A stretch of 64,000 nt of DNA, from positions 186,001 through 250,000 of the forward strand of contig NZ_FVZN01000012.1 in assembly GCF_900168685.1 (NCBI RefSeq), in the 5' to 3' direction. The translations under genes were made by a program, and so were the position numbers. The DNA is from Solibacillus isronensis. GTDB lineage: Bacteria; Bacillota; Bacilli; Bacillales_A; Planococcaceae. The notes beneath the pieces are model-generated. The model was not told the origin of the DNA. It searched no databases and saw nothing but the letters and a program-made list of their open reading frames with translations. This document shows, piece by piece, positions 16,580 to 26,853 of the stretch. How positions within the stretch are numbered: the stretch's first letter is position 1; each line of letters begins with the position of its first letter.

Positions 16580-18592
16580 ATGTTTGGCAGAAAGAAATTA
16601 AAAGAAGGACAGCCACGCAAGTTTCAAAAAGCTACGATTCCTGAACCAGCTAATCCTGAATTAGACGTAGTAGAGCCATCGTTAATGGATAATATCTCGA
16701 ATGAGGGGATTAAATTCAACGATGATCATTTTGAAATGCAAGTTGGTTTGGGAAGTAAACGTTATGGCCGCGCCTCTTATTTAAAGCCAAGTGGGTATCC
16801 ATCTACTGTAGGTGTAAACTGGCTTGAACCATTGTTAAAAGGCGGGGATATGGATGTTTCAATTCATGTCGATCCAATATCGAAACCCGAAGCTGTTCGT
16901 AAGTTAAAAGATAAAATGGATGAATTTGAAGCCGTTATTTATAGTGCTCAAAAACGTGGCGACCAGGGGAAAATTGACGCGGTACGCCAAGAATACATCG
17001 ATGCTAAATTTTTACGTGAGCAAATTCGATTGAATCAAAATGGTTTGTACTATGTAAGTGTTTCAAATTCAATCTATGCACCTAATTTAGATGATCTGAA
17101 TGAAGCGAGTGTCAATTTAGAAACGGCGGCCTCTGGTAACGGACTTGAACTTGTAAACTGTTACGACCGCGAAAAAGAGGGTTGGTTATCAACAATGCCT
17201 CTAGCTACAAACTACATTAAACGTTCATACCGAAACATTGACCGTACAGGTGTAACAGCATTGTTCCCGCATTTATCGTCAACATTAAATCACGATGGCG
17301 GTATGCCAATCGGAATTTTCGGTAACGAATACATTTATTTCAATAACTTTGACCGTAAATTAACAAACTATAACCTTGGCATTTTTGGTGAGTCCGGGGC
17401 GGGTAAAGGGGTATTCGTTAAGCAATTAATCGGGCGAGGCTTCATGGATGGTATCGGTAAAGTGGTAATCATTGATGTTGAGCCTGAGTATCGCGGCCTT
17501 ACATATGCTCTCGGTGGGGTTGTTATTGAATTACGAAGTGAGCAATCCAAAGAAGCTTCAAGTCAAATCAATCCGTTTGATATTTATGTAGAAAAAGAAG
17601 TAATGAACAGATATCAACCAGACGAATACATTGTTGAAAAAGTAAACTTACATGAAAAAGTAAAAGAAATGATTGAGTTCTTTAAAGTAATGAAAGAGTC
17701 TGCTTATCCAACTGAACCATTCCTTACACCTTATGAGCTAAATGCTTTAGACGAGATCTTATGGTACTTGTATCGTGATGTAGCACGTATTACAGAGCAA
17801 CCGGACTCATTATATGAAACGGTCGATGTTATTAGTGATACAGGTGAGATTACATATGAACGCCGTTATAAGCGTATGCCACAGGTTTCCGATGTTTATA
17901 AGTTGATCCAAAAGAAAAATGCTGAAGGGGAAACGGGACTCGGCTTAATCGAAAGTGTTATTAAGAGTTTTGTTCATGGGAATGTATTTGGTTTATTCGA
18001 TTGTCAAACGAACATTATTACTTCTACAGGTGAAAAAATGCCAGAGGACGCATTAGACAAAGCAGCCATTGTCGATTTCGATATTTCGAAGCTATCTACT
18101 AAAGGTGGAGAGCGAGCATTGGCACAGCATGTATTAATGACGTGGATCTGGAACCGTTTCATTGTAAATGACCCAAAAACTAAAAAACGAGTAATTCAAG
18201 ATGAAGCTTGGATGATGCTTGATTATCCTTCAATGGTTGATTTCTTTAAAGTTTTATCTGCGCGCGGTCGTAAGTGGAACGTATCTTTAACACTCGTTTC
18301 ACAACGTTATGAGAAGTTTGAAATTTCTCGTGATGCGAAAGATGTTATTTCGCAACTTAGCACCGTCGCATTTATGAAACAGCCAGACCAAGATATTGAG
18401 CCAATCTTAAAGACCTTCCGTTTCTCAGATGATGTCGGCGGTATGATCCGTACAGCTGAAACAGGCGACGTTATTTTAAAAGCCGGTAAGGAAATTGTTT
18501 ACTTTAAATCGGTGCCAACACCTTCAGAATGGCGCTATATCAATACGAACCAAAACATTTCAGTTGATGCTCTCGTTAATGGCGGGAGGTAG
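16580..18592 (+). CDS. virB4: VirB4/TraC-like conjugation ATPase
   Basis: The 670-residue ATPase powers type IV secretion at the membrane. Walker A is GESGAGKG (residues 270-277), preceded by PIGIFGNEYIYFNNF, and Walker B is VIQDEAWMM (Asp541/Glu542). SLTLVSQRYEKFE and PTPSEWRY near the end are typical of the family. The N-terminal domain (about 1-240) is present. AAGGAG precedes the ATG. The next gene starts 5 bases after its stop, so it heads an operon of membrane transfer genes. Confidence 0.9.
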   Translation: MFGRKKLKEGQPRKFQKATIPEPANPELDVVEPSLMDNISNEGIKFNDDHFEMQVGLGSKRYGRASYLKPSGYPSTVGVNWLEPLLKGGDMDVSIHVDPISKPEAVRKLKDKMDEFEAVIYSAQKRGDQGKIDAVRQEYIDAKFLREQIRLNQNGLYYVSVSNSIYAPNLDDLNEASVNLETAASGNGLELVNCYDREKEGWLSTMPLATNYIKRSYRNIDRTGVTALFPHLSSTLNHDGGMPIGIFGNEYIYFNNFDRKLTNYNLGIFGESGAGKGVFVKQLIGRGFMDGIGKVVIIDVEPEYRGLTYALGGVVIELRSEQSKEASSQINPFDIYVEKEVMNRYQPDEYIVEKVNLHEKVKEMIEFFKVMKESAYPTEPFLTPYELNALDEILWYLYRDVARITEQPDSLYETVDVISDTGEITYERRYKRMPQVSDVYKLIQKKNAEGETGLGLIESVIKSFVHGNVFGLFDCQTNIITSTGEKMPEDALDKAAIVDFDISKLSTKGGERALAQHVLMTWIWNRFIVNDPKTKKRVIQDEAWMMLDYPSMVDFFKVLSARGRKWNVSLTLVSQRYEKFEISRDAKDVISQLSTVAFMKQPDQDIEPILKTFRFSDDVGGMIRTAETGDVILKAGKEIVYFKSVPTPSEWRYINTNQNISVDALVNGGR

Positions 18593-18596
18593 TTAA

Positions 18597-21368
18597 ATGA
18601 AGTATGCCAACAAAGTTATATTTGCACTAATAGCCATCATTGCTGTTGGTTTCGTATTTAATGCTTCACCAACGAGTGCTGCAGAAACATTTTCATTTGA
18701 GTCTTTTGCTTGTGGTGAACCCGTAATATCTGATGACTTGAATACTGAGATTGATAAGTTTAAAGAAGAAGATGCCAACATGGTTGAAAGCTTTATCGCT
18801 TCACAAAGCCAACACTTCTTCAAAATTGGTGATGTTAATAGTTTGGGTGTTTTAGTATTTGGTAACCCGTACTGTTCATGGAATGAAGATAAGAATGTGA
18901 AAATGTCGAGTAACGGTGTTTTTACGGATAAAGAAATGGACAAAATTATTAATCCTTTAATGAATATTTTTAAAGGCGCAGCAATTTTAATGATCGTTCT
19001 ATCTATCTTAATTTCATCTTTAAAGCTAATGGCTACGCCAATGCGCGGTGCCGCACTTGATGAATTTTTCAACTCATGGAAAATGATTCTGTTTGTGTTA
19101 TTGCTTTATGTAAGTTATGACTTGCTCATAAATCTATTATTTGAAGCAAATGCAGCCATTGTATTAAGCATTAAAGACCTAATTCCAGACGCTAACTTTA
19201 AAGCGATTTCGATAGCTGCTTCATGGAAAGATTATAGCATTGGGTTAGGTTTTGCACCGTTAATGATACTAATTGCGGTTGAGTGGGTACTTTCGGTCAT
19301 CGTCAACTTTATCTATATCTCACGTAAGGTTATTATTTTAATTCTTATGGCGATTGGGTTTGTAGCGATTTACAGTCTATTATTCAATAAAACTCGCGGA
19401 TTCTTCTTAACGTGGCTGAAGGAATTAGCCGGAAATATCTTCCTGCAATCTATACATGCCATAGTTTTATTTGCCATCGTTCAGTTTTCAGCTGCAGGTG
19501 CAGGTACATTCTTTAAAATCTGTCTATTAATCATGTTTATTCCTGTCAGTGGATTGCTTTCTAAGTTATTGCAATTTGGGAATAGTGCAACGAAAACAGG
19601 TATGACAATGAGTATGCTCGGCTTGGGCGGTATCATGAGTACCTATATGGTAGCTTCACAAGCAGGTAATGTACTACGTGGAGGCAGTTTCTTGGGTAAT
19701 TCAAGCAATACAATCAACTCTGACGGAAGTGTTGGAGGTTCTAGCCTTTCAGAGCTTGCGACAAACTCCGGTAGTGATCTAATGCAAACAGCTCTTTCTA
19801 CGGCTGCAACAGGTCAAAATTCTCCAGCGTTTAGTGCGGTGAAGAATGCAATGTCTACAATGGGTGCTGCTACCGGTAGTGTTGCCGGCATGGTTGCGGG
19901 TCCAGCGGGTGTTGCAGTCGGGGCCGGTATTGGTAAAGCTATCGGCGGCGGTATTCCACAAATGGGTATGAATATCGGAACGGGTATCGCCGGTTTATCG
20001 AATACACTATCGCAAGCTAAACAGTTTGCTTCACAATCAGGCGTTAGTTTAGGTTCTCTACTTGCCGGAAAAGCAGGTAGTGACTTCGCAGTTGCTTCAC
20101 AAGGACGTCATTTTGCCGGTGCAATCGGTGAATCAGTCGGCTTAATGTTAGCAGGTCAAAAAGGGGCCTCGATTGGTCGTAATTTAATGTCGAATCTAGG
20201 TGGTAGTACTTCGAATTTAGCAGCGATGAATAGTGCTTCGTTAGGTTTAGTGGATAGTAATGGTAAGACACTTCCAATGTCATACGATGCACTAGGGAAA
20301 CTTAATCCCGGCGCGGATATGAAGTTTGTACAAACAAATGAAGGGTCTGCTATGTACATGAAAGGTGCGGAAGGTTGGCAACAAGTCGGTTTAACAGGTG
20401 CCGCCGACACAAACCTTGCAAACGGACAAGCACGTGTAATGGACTTCAATTTAACTGATCCGTCTAAAGACTATCAGTTACAAGCAAATGGCTCTTATAC
20501 GGCTACAGCTGGAACAGACCCAATTAACGCGGGTAATTCTTCATTATCAGACGCGTTAGGAAATTCAGTTATTACAAGTAGTGAAAATGTAGGTCAATCG
20601 CCATTAAGTGAGCCTGTTGGTTCAGTAGCAAGTGTGCCGACAAGCGGTTTAGAAGGTTCTACGCTTTCAAGTGGTGCAATTGATACATCATCACCATTGG
20701 CTACATCGGTTGCTGGCAATTCTCCATTAGATACTTCAATCATTAATGGAACAGCAGTAGATACATCATCACCAATGGCTACATCGGTTGCTGGCGATTC
20801 TTCATTAGATACTTCAACATTTGGAGGCACAACAGCAGATACATCGTCACCGCTTCAAACGTCAGATAGTGAAAGTCCTGTATTTACATCGTCTGATTCA
20901 GCATTTGAGAATGTAGCGGGATTAAATGAGCTTCCTACGATTTCACAATCGACACTCGATACATCGGCTGTACCAACAACTACGGCGGAAGCTATACCAA
21001 CGAATGTTGAGGCTTCACCTTCTCCAAGCACTAATGACGGTGGTTCATCATTTGAACGTCCAGAGCTTGCAGGTTTACCAGGTTCAACAGATTCGTTAAT
21101 GCGTACAAGCGATGCACAAATCGTAAATACTGGCGGTGCAAGATTCCATGACGTTATCAATGAAGTTACAAAGGACGGCGTTACTGGATATAAAGATTCT
21201 GCTTTCGATCCTAAGAAGTTTAACCCTGAAACATATGTTTATAGAGGACCCGAAGCAGTTTCAAAAGATGTTGGTGATTTTGCAGCACGAACAGAAACAA
21301 AAGAATCAGCTTCATGGGTGAAACAAGCCCATCGTGTATTAGGTAATCGACATAAAGGGGTACATTAG
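18597..21368 (+). CDS. VirB6/TrbL-like transfer channel protein
   Basis: The 923-residue membrane protein has a signal peptide (residues 1-28), a VFGNPYCSW segment, then about six membrane helices (roughly residues 125-320). A Gly/Ala-rich amphipathic stretch (about 340-560) follows, then a conserved QTNEGSAMYMKGAEGWQ block and a long Ser/Thr-rich region with repeated DTSSPLATSVAG units. The C-terminus has HDVINEVTKDG and FNPETYVYRG. This layout fits VirB6/TrbL inner-membrane pore proteins. The next gene is a paralogue. GGGAGG precedes the ATG. Confidence 0.78.
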   Translation: MKYANKVIFALIAIIAVGFVFNASPTSAAETFSFESFACGEPVISDDLNTEIDKFKEEDANMVESFIASQSQHFFKIGDVNSLGVLVFGNPYCSWNEDKNVKMSSNGVFTDKEMDKIINPLMNIFKGAAILMIVLSILISSLKLMATPMRGAALDEFFNSWKMILFVLLLYVSYDLLINLLFEANAAIVLSIKDLIPDANFKAISIAASWKDYSIGLGFAPLMILIAVEWVLSVIVNFIYISRKVIILILMAIGFVAIYSLLFNKTRGFFLTWLKELAGNIFLQSIHAIVLFAIVQFSAAGAGTFFKICLLIMFIPVSGLLSKLLQFGNSATKTGMTMSMLGLGGIMSTYMVASQAGNVLRGGSFLGNSSNTINSDGSVGGSSLSELATNSGSDLMQTALSTAATGQNSPAFSAVKNAMSTMGAATGSVAGMVAGPAGVAVGAGIGKAIGGGIPQMGMNIGTGIAGLSNTLSQAKQFASQSGVSLGSLLAGKAGSDFAVASQGRHFAGAIGESVGLMLAGQKGASIGRNLMSNLGGSTSNLAAMNSASLGLVDSNGKTLPMSYDALGKLNPGADMKFVQTNEGSAMYMKGAEGWQQVGLTGAADTNLANGQARVMDFNLTDPSKDYQLQANGSYTATAGTDPINAGNSSLSDALGNSVITSSENVGQSPLSEPVGSVASVPTSGLEGSTLSSGAIDTSSPLATSVAGNSPLDTSIINGTAVDTSSPMATSVAGDSSLDTSTFGGTTADTSSPLQTSDSESPVFTSSDSAFENVAGLNELPTISQSTLDTSAVPTTTAEAIPTNVEASPSPSTNDGGSSFERPELAGLPGSTDSLMRTSDAQIVNTGGARFHDVINEVTKDGVTGYKDSAFDPKKFNPETYVYRGPEAVSKDVGDFAARTETKESASWVKQAHRVLGNRHKGVH
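20686..20868 (+). repeat. DTSSP-type repeats in VirB6-like protein
   Basis: Three copies of a Ser/Thr-rich unit (DTSSPLATSVAGNS..LDTS, the third diverged) are encoded by near-identical DNA. Low-complexity and probably extracellular or flexible. Confidence 0.6.
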
Positions 21369-21380
21369 GAGGGCTTTATT

Positions 21381-23282
21381 TTGAATAAATATATAAAAAT
21401 ACTGCTTGTCTTATTTTTATTACTCCCATCATTTTTAAGTCCGATTAGCATGAGTACAGCCTATGCCGAAAACGGTGAAGAAACTAAACAAAAATGCGAA
21501 AAGCCAACTTACGAAGAAGAAGACGTTCAAAAGAAATTCGATGAATTTCGTGAAGAATACGCTAACTTAATCGAAAAGTTTATGCTTGACGCAATTGAGG
21601 TCGTCATGAATTTGTTCGGCCTCAATACCTTGAATCAACTTGTGTTTGGTAATCCTTATTGTACTTGGTTTCAAGGGGGCACCATAAACAAATTAATAAA
21701 TGGAGTAGATTTAACGTTTGGTGTTTTCCCTACAAAAGTTTATGACACTGTCGTTAAGCCTTTATTTAATATGTTTACGAGTTCTGCAGTTTTACTTTAT
21801 ACATTAGCAATCTTGATTATTGGTCTAAAGTTAATGGTTAATGCTAGTTTCCGACTAGGTGAAGAATTATTGTACTTTATGCTCGTAGCCGCGCTATTAG
21901 TTGGCTATTGGGTCGGTGTTGAATACTTCCTACAATTTAATCAAGCGCTGGTTTCGGATATTAAAGGTGTATTAGATAAGCAAGGTATCAATCCATCTGG
22001 TGCGCTGAATATAGTTGCTGAAAAAGATAGCTTCACATTTATGGATATTATTCTGTTGCTTGCTAACTGGATCATGATATTGTTCCTGAATGTTGTCTAT
22101 GTATTTCGATTGTTTTTAATCGCTGTGTATATGATATTTGGCGGTTTTGCAATTGTATGTCTATTGTTCCCGTCTACGAGAAAAATCTTCATGCGATGGC
22201 TTGTGGATTTTGCAGGTATTGTGCTCATGCAGAGTTTCCACGCTTTATATTTCGCTGCTATTTTAATCATGATTGACGTTGATAAGGTTTCGGAAATATT
22301 CGAGCTGTTCTTATTAATCTTATTCCTACCAATTAGCTCAATGGCTATGGCGTTGTTCTCGTTTAGTGCGGCTTCAACTGCTGTTATGGCTGGTCAACGT
22401 ATGACAAGTGGTGTCAATATGGCTGTCAATCAGGCTAGTAATTCGGGCAATCAGATAGCAAAATTAGCGAATTCAAGCACTGGGAAATTAGGTAAGGCAG
22501 CAAGTATTGGTTCGTCTAAAATTTCGGCTCTTGCAAAGGGCGATAATACGTTTGGTACTTTTAAAACTATTGCAGGTCTTACGGGGCGTGTTGCGGGTAC
22601 AATGGCTGGCTCTGTAGTCGGCGGGGGCGGTATGGCTCTTGGTGGTAATCTCGGTCAAATGGCGGGCAATCAAGGCTTACAAACTGCTCGTAATGTTGTT
22701 GCAGGTGCAAAAGGGCTTATGGATACTCGCGGCAACGTTAAATCTGGATATCTTGATTTAAATAACATGCAAGATAAACGAACTCTTTACGGAAACATGG
22801 GCGAGTCGTTCGGAACAATGCTCGGCATGGGTAACGCAGGTCGCCAAATCGGTGAAAAAATGAGTGGCGTATCAGACGAATTGATACGTAGTTCTACAGG
22901 TGATGGTGGTTTAGCGGGTATTACGTTACAAGAGATTGCGGCGACATATCCCGATGCTACATTACAGTTCCGACAAACGAATGAAGGTAGCGGATTCTAT
23001 ATGAACAATGGTGAAGAAGATAAGCTCGTTTCTCCATTAGGTGCTGCCGATCCAAACTTAAAAGACGGTGAAACACGCGTGCAAGACTACTCTCTTTCTG
23101 GTAATACAGAAGGACTTAATAGTTCGCTTTATGAACCAAATTCACAGGCTGCTATTATGGGCAACGACGGCACACGCCATACAGACACCGCATTTAATTC
23201 AAGTGCTTATTCTCCTGAGCATTTTATCAGCTCAGAATTAAATAGATCAGCAATGCACGATTTATCTAATGGAAAAGCCTAA
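21381..23282 (+). CDS. Second VirB6/TrbL-like protein
   Basis: The 633-residue paralogue of the preceding protein has a signal peptide, VFGNPYCTW, about six membrane helices (roughly 125-320), a Gly/Ala-rich stretch and the block QTNEGSGFYMNNGEED, followed by GAADPNLKDGETRVQDY. It also ends in TAFNSSAYSPEHF, as in the first copy. It lacks the long Ser/Thr repeat region. The start is TTG with an ideal AGGAGGG site 7 bases upstream. Two such paralogues could form a heteromeric channel. Confidence 0.75.
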   Translation: MNKYIKILLVLFLLLPSFLSPISMSTAYAENGEETKQKCEKPTYEEEDVQKKFDEFREEYANLIEKFMLDAIEVVMNLFGLNTLNQLVFGNPYCTWFQGGTINKLINGVDLTFGVFPTKVYDTVVKPLFNMFTSSAVLLYTLAILIIGLKLMVNASFRLGEELLYFMLVAALLVGYWVGVEYFLQFNQALVSDIKGVLDKQGINPSGALNIVAEKDSFTFMDIILLLANWIMILFLNVVYVFRLFLIAVYMIFGGFAIVCLLFPSTRKIFMRWLVDFAGIVLMQSFHALYFAAILIMIDVDKVSEIFELFLLILFLPISSMAMALFSFSAASTAVMAGQRMTSGVNMAVNQASNSGNQIAKLANSSTGKLGKAASIGSSKISALAKGDNTFGTFKTIAGLTGRVAGTMAGSVVGGGGMALGGNLGQMAGNQGLQTARNVVAGAKGLMDTRGNVKSGYLDLNNMQDKRTLYGNMGESFGTMLGMGNAGRQIGEKMSGVSDELIRSSTGDGGLAGITLQEIAATYPDATLQFRQTNEGSGFYMNNGEEDKLVSPLGAADPNLKDGETRVQDYSLSGNTEGLNSSLYEPNSQAAIMGNDGTRHTDTAFNSSAYSPEHFISSELNRSAMHDLSNGKA

Positions 23283-23287
23283 TTAAT

Positions 23288-23329
23288 ACAATGCGAGTAG
23301 TCAGATGCTACTCGCATTGTTTATTTATT
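23288..23329 (+). terminator. Intrinsic terminator within transfer operon
   Basis: A 13-bp perfect stem (ACAATGCGAGTAG with CTACTCGCATTGT, loop TCAGATG) is followed by TTTATTTATT. Confidence 0.85.
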
Positions 23330-23342
23330 GAGAGGTGAAATT

Positions 23343-25601
23343 ATGAGTTCTAAAAATGGTGATAATAACCATAGTACCGATGTTACCGATTCCATAGGTA
23401 ATAAGGGGAAGAGTGCGTTTAATACCGGGAAATTCCTAGCTAAAAACGGTAAATCTATCTTTCGTTTCGGTAAATTTATTGTTTCATTTTTAACCAAAGT
23501 AATTATGAGCTTGTTTAAATGGTTACTAGCAATCGTGGGGCCTTATGTCCTTGTAGCACTCGTAGTCATTGTCCTGGTATTACTTGTTTTACAGAGTGTT
23601 TCATCCTTTGACTTGTTCCAGCGCGGTAACGAGCGTACTGCCGCCGAAGTTATTTTCGATGAAACAGTGAAAACTACATTCCAAGAAAATATCGGTGGAA
23701 ATGCTTCAACAACTTTAAATGATTATTTCTCAAACATGCAAAGTGGCGACCCATATCCGGGGATTACTGCAGGTTGGATTGAACAATTAGCCGGTGCCAT
23801 AAAGCCGAGTTATGCGGTTCCGACCATTCATTATTACTTTGATACAATGGATTCTATTTTTAGACCCTGGCATGCCAAATATAAACGCGACGATGCCAGC
23901 GACAAAGCGGCTTTAATAGAGAAATATAAAGAGATACAAAATAAAGAATTAAAGTATTACTTTAAAAAATCTAAGGCTTATCAGCCGGAGATATTAGAGA
24001 AAGCTGTTCCTATAGAAGAATACATAAAGACTACCTCTACATCGGTCTGTACAGTTGTTGATGAAGAAGGAAATACATCGACAACCACTTCTGGTCCGAC
24101 AGTTAATAAAAAAGTATTACCGAAGCGATCTGTTGCTGACAAAGTAAGTATGGGTTACTCAGATGTGACGCTTGAATATGAAGAAAGCGCTGTGACAAGC
24201 ACTTCAACTCACAGTAGCGGTGATTGTACAACAACCGTCGTGACAGAGACGGTTCTCTATTTATTAGTAGAGTCCATGCCAACAGTCATGATGGACTCTG
24301 CTAAATTAGTACGTATCTTAATGAAAGATGCCGAAAAGGGAGAGCATACTAAACTAGTGAAAGCACAAGATTTAGAAACTGCTTTTGAAATTGGTAAGGC
24401 TGCCGATCCTGCGTTTCCAGAGCCCGACATTGAATACACCAAATTTACGAAATGTATGAATGAAGATAAAAAGGGATTGGATGCTTGTATTACCCTCTAT
24501 GTTAAACAATTAGCGAGTGCTACATGGGGCGGTGTTGTTGGGTATAACGGTGTAAATAACCGAGGATGGTACCCAGCTGAATATGAAGAGATTTACAAAG
24601 AAATTGCAAAGAAAACAGGTGTTGATTGGAGTGCCATTGCCGCTATTCATGGTATTGAAACCTCCTTTTCTCGTAATCCAGTAGCAACAGATAGGAATTT
24701 GAAATCTAGTGCTGGTGCTAGAGGCCATTTCCAGGTAGTTCCGCTTACGTGGGTTGGCTGGTCGATAAGAAATTCTGGTTTGGTTACCTCTACTAGCGTT
24801 GGTGATATTACGAGCAATATAGATGTCATTTATAGCCTGTCCAATATTAAAAAATATGGTGGTAAGGGCATGGATGGTGATGGTGATGGCAAAGCGGATC
24901 CATGGAACTTACGAGATGCCATGATGTTTGCAGCAACTTACATTAAATCACTTGGTTATGTCAGCGGTAATGAAGCTGCTATCAAGAAAGCATTCGCTTC
25001 ATATAACGGAGGACCGGCTAATTATATGTATCCAGCCGCGCAACGGTACGCATCGGAAGCATACGCCATGCATTTAGCTTTCCAATCCGGAATGAGTAAT
25101 GGCGTGGCATTTGGTGACTCAGCGACCCCGATACCTGTTACAGCCGGTGACGTCACATGGCCGACTGTCGGAAGGTTTACAAGTAAGTATGGCTACCGAG
25201 TTCTTCCGGGTATTTATGGAACAAATAAACCGCAAATGCACTGGGGCATTGATATAGCCAACAGTACAGGTACACCGGTTGTTTCAGCTATGGCAGGAAC
25301 CATTTATAAAATTGAACAGAAGAACTACAAAACGAACTGGGGCTTGTATGTGGTCGTCAAGCACAATCTAAACGGCCAAACCTATTATACAAACTATGCT
25401 CATTTAAATGGCTATGCTTCAGGTCTTCATATTAATCAGCCTGTTCAAAAAGGTGAAATTATAGGGTACATGGGCTTTACAGGGCGCGGCAGTGGTCCAC
25501 ACTTACACTTTGAAGTATATAAAGGTCAGTTTAGTTATGGGAAAACGAACATGAACCCGCTCTCTTTACTACCTGCAATGAGCGAGTTGAAAGGAAATTA
25601 G
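23343..25601 (+). CDS. Bifunctional wall hydrolase: lytic transglycosylase plus M23 peptidase
   Basis: This is a VirB1-like enzyme opening peptidoglycan for the transfer channel. Its 752 residues hold an N-terminal cytosolic part, one membrane helix (about 55-80), a large extracellular region, an SLT domain (AIHGIETSFSRNP, GARGHFQVVPLTW, FASYNGGPANYM; catalytic Glu in IET) and a C-terminal LytM/M23 domain (MHWGIDIANSTGTPV, YAHLNGY, GPHLHFEVYKG with the zinc histidines). An Asp-rich DGDGDGKADP loop may bind calcium. ATG 23343 fits the GAGAGGTG site better than TTG 23328. Confidence 0.88.
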   Translation: MSSKNGDNNHSTDVTDSIGNKGKSAFNTGKFLAKNGKSIFRFGKFIVSFLTKVIMSLFKWLLAIVGPYVLVALVVIVLVLLVLQSVSSFDLFQRGNERTAAEVIFDETVKTTFQENIGGNASTTLNDYFSNMQSGDPYPGITAGWIEQLAGAIKPSYAVPTIHYYFDTMDSIFRPWHAKYKRDDASDKAALIEKYKEIQNKELKYYFKKSKAYQPEILEKAVPIEEYIKTTSTSVCTVVDEEGNTSTTTSGPTVNKKVLPKRSVADKVSMGYSDVTLEYEESAVTSTSTHSSGDCTTTVVTETVLYLLVESMPTVMMDSAKLVRILMKDAEKGEHTKLVKAQDLETAFEIGKAADPAFPEPDIEYTKFTKCMNEDKKGLDACITLYVKQLASATWGGVVGYNGVNNRGWYPAEYEEIYKEIAKKTGVDWSAIAAIHGIETSFSRNPVATDRNLKSSAGARGHFQVVPLTWVGWSIRNSGLVTSTSVGDITSNIDVIYSLSNIKKYGGKGMDGDGDGKADPWNLRDAMMFAATYIKSLGYVSGNEAAIKKAFASYNGGPANYMYPAAQRYASEAYAMHLAFQSGMSNGVAFGDSATPIPVTAGDVTWPTVGRFTSKYGYRVLPGIYGTNKPQMHWGIDIANSTGTPVVSAMAGTIYKIEQKNYKTNWGLYVVVKHNLNGQTYYTNYAHLNGYASGLHINQPVQKGEIIGYMGFTGRGSGPHLHFEVYKGQFSYGKTNMNPLSLLPAMSELKGN

Positions 25602-25609
25602 GTGTTTAT

Positions 25610-26281
25610 TTGAAAATAATATTTGATGAAATACGAAAAGAAATCAGTCGCTTGTTGAAACGTAATGCGTGGATCAAATGGGTTTGCTTGGCTATCGGTA
25701 TTTTAATTTTAGGGGTATTAATTAAAGCTATTTTCTTCCCGGCTATTCCTAAAGGCGATATAGGCGGGAAAGATAGCGATACATGGCAACAAATGGCCGA
25801 TCTAAACGACGGTGAGATAACAACCGTTGATTTTAACATTTCAGATTTAGATAGCGTGATCAATATGTTTTTTATGAGTGCTAATCGCATGGATGATGAC
25901 ATGATGACAAGCGTAATGACACCTGAAATGATTGCTAGCGATTTTTCAGAACGTAATGAGACCGGCGAATTGGATAAAATCTTTGCATTATATGAAGAAG
26001 CAATGACTCGTTTAAGTCGCAACGGTACGATTGATAAAATTGAGGTTGTTGGCGGTAATAAAATGATGGGCGGTAAGCAACGCGTTCGCATAAATATTTA
26101 TTACAGCGCACTTGATACACCTGTAAACATTGTTTTTATAGTTAAAAAGGAAACTGATCAGTTAAGCATTAGCGATTACACAGGTGAAACAGAAAACGAA
26201 GAGCAAGTGAAATACAAGCAATATTATATAGATACGTCGATTTGGGATATGATTGACGCGATAGAAAGTGAGGTTGAGTAA
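25610..26281 (+). CDS. Bitopic membrane protein of transfer operon, VirB8/TcpC-like candidate
   Basis: The 223-residue protein has a short cytosolic N-terminus, one membrane helix (about residues 25-45) and an extracellular domain with an alternating helix/strand pattern (SVINMFFMSANRM, then QRVRINIYYSAL and NIVFIVKKE) compatible with an NTF2-like fold, as in VirB8/TcpC. The fold assignment is inference. The start is TTG, with AAGGAAATTAGG spaced upstream; it begins 8 bases after the preceding stop and is followed directly by another membrane gene. Confidence 0.6.
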   Translation: MKIIFDEIRKEISRLLKRNAWIKWVCLAIGILILGVLIKAIFFPAIPKGDIGGKDSDTWQQMADLNDGEITTVDFNISDLDSVINMFFMSANRMDDDMMTSVMTPEMIASDFSERNETGELDKIFALYEEAMTRLSRNGTIDKIEVVGGNKMMGGKQRVRINIYYSALDTPVNIVFIVKKETDQLSISDYTGETENEEQVKYKQYYIDTSIWDMIDAIESEVE

Positions 26282-26283
26282 AA

Positions 26284-26772
26284 GTGAAAGTAGATGCAAC
26301 AGAGCCAATATTAAACGTACTGTATTACGGGCAATTGGCGGGTGTTTTCATCGGAGGACTGATGTTCTTGTTTGGTATCTTTATGTTCCTGTATGCTTTT
26401 AAAAACCCTCACAAAAAGCGTCTCGCCTTTGTGACAACGGTATTTGGTCCGATCTTAGTGATGTTCAGTATTTATGCACCTGTACTCGCTTATCACTATA
26501 TGATTGACAGATTGTTACCTGAAACCGAACTTACGCAATTAAAACAATTTGATTCAACTGTTAAATATGTCGGATCTAGTCTTTATGAAGGAATTAAGTT
26601 GATTGTTTATCCGTTGCTAGTTATCGTATTTTTAATTGCAGTCGTTACCCTACATCATGCGACACGCATCCCTGGTCGGAAACGGATCAGTTACGGTATT
26701 TTCATCGGTGTTCCCGTTCTATTCTTTTTACTACAGGTTGGACCGAGTATTGTCCGATTATTAACTTCTTGA
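26284..26772 (+). CDS. Small membrane protein of transfer operon
   Basis: The 162-residue protein has about four hydrophobic segments (roughly 12-38, 48-72, 95-118, 130-152) and basic loops (FKNPHKKR, RIPGRKR). No family recognised. The start is GTG, 2 bases after the previous stop, so it is translationally coupled. It is last in the operon and followed by a terminator. Confidence 0.6.
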   Translation: MKVDATEPILNVLYYGQLAGVFIGGLMFLFGIFMFLYAFKNPHKKRLAFVTTVFGPILVMFSIYAPVLAYHYMIDRLLPETELTQLKQFDSTVKYVGSSLYEGIKLIVYPLLVIVFLIAVVTLHHATRIPGRKRISYGIFIGVPVLFFLLQVGPSIVRLLTS

Positions 26773-26777
26773 TTTTT

Positions 26778-26804
26778 AGCACATCGTTTTCGATGTGCTT
26801 TTTC
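26778..26804 (+). terminator. Terminator of transfer operon
   Basis: Stem AGCACATCG with CGATGTGCT, loop TTTT, followed by TTTTTC. Confidence 0.85.
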
Positions 26805-26853
26805 ATTTGCCTTAGATTCCTGTAAAATAGAGTAATTAGGAGAGTGACTTATT

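Noticed and set aside
18593-19072. 159-residue minus-strand open frame
   Set aside because: Antisense of the VirB6-like signal peptide and helices; no start signals.
25606-26091. 161-residue minus-strand open frame
   Set aside because: Antisense of the bitopic transfer protein; composition typical of a shadow frame.
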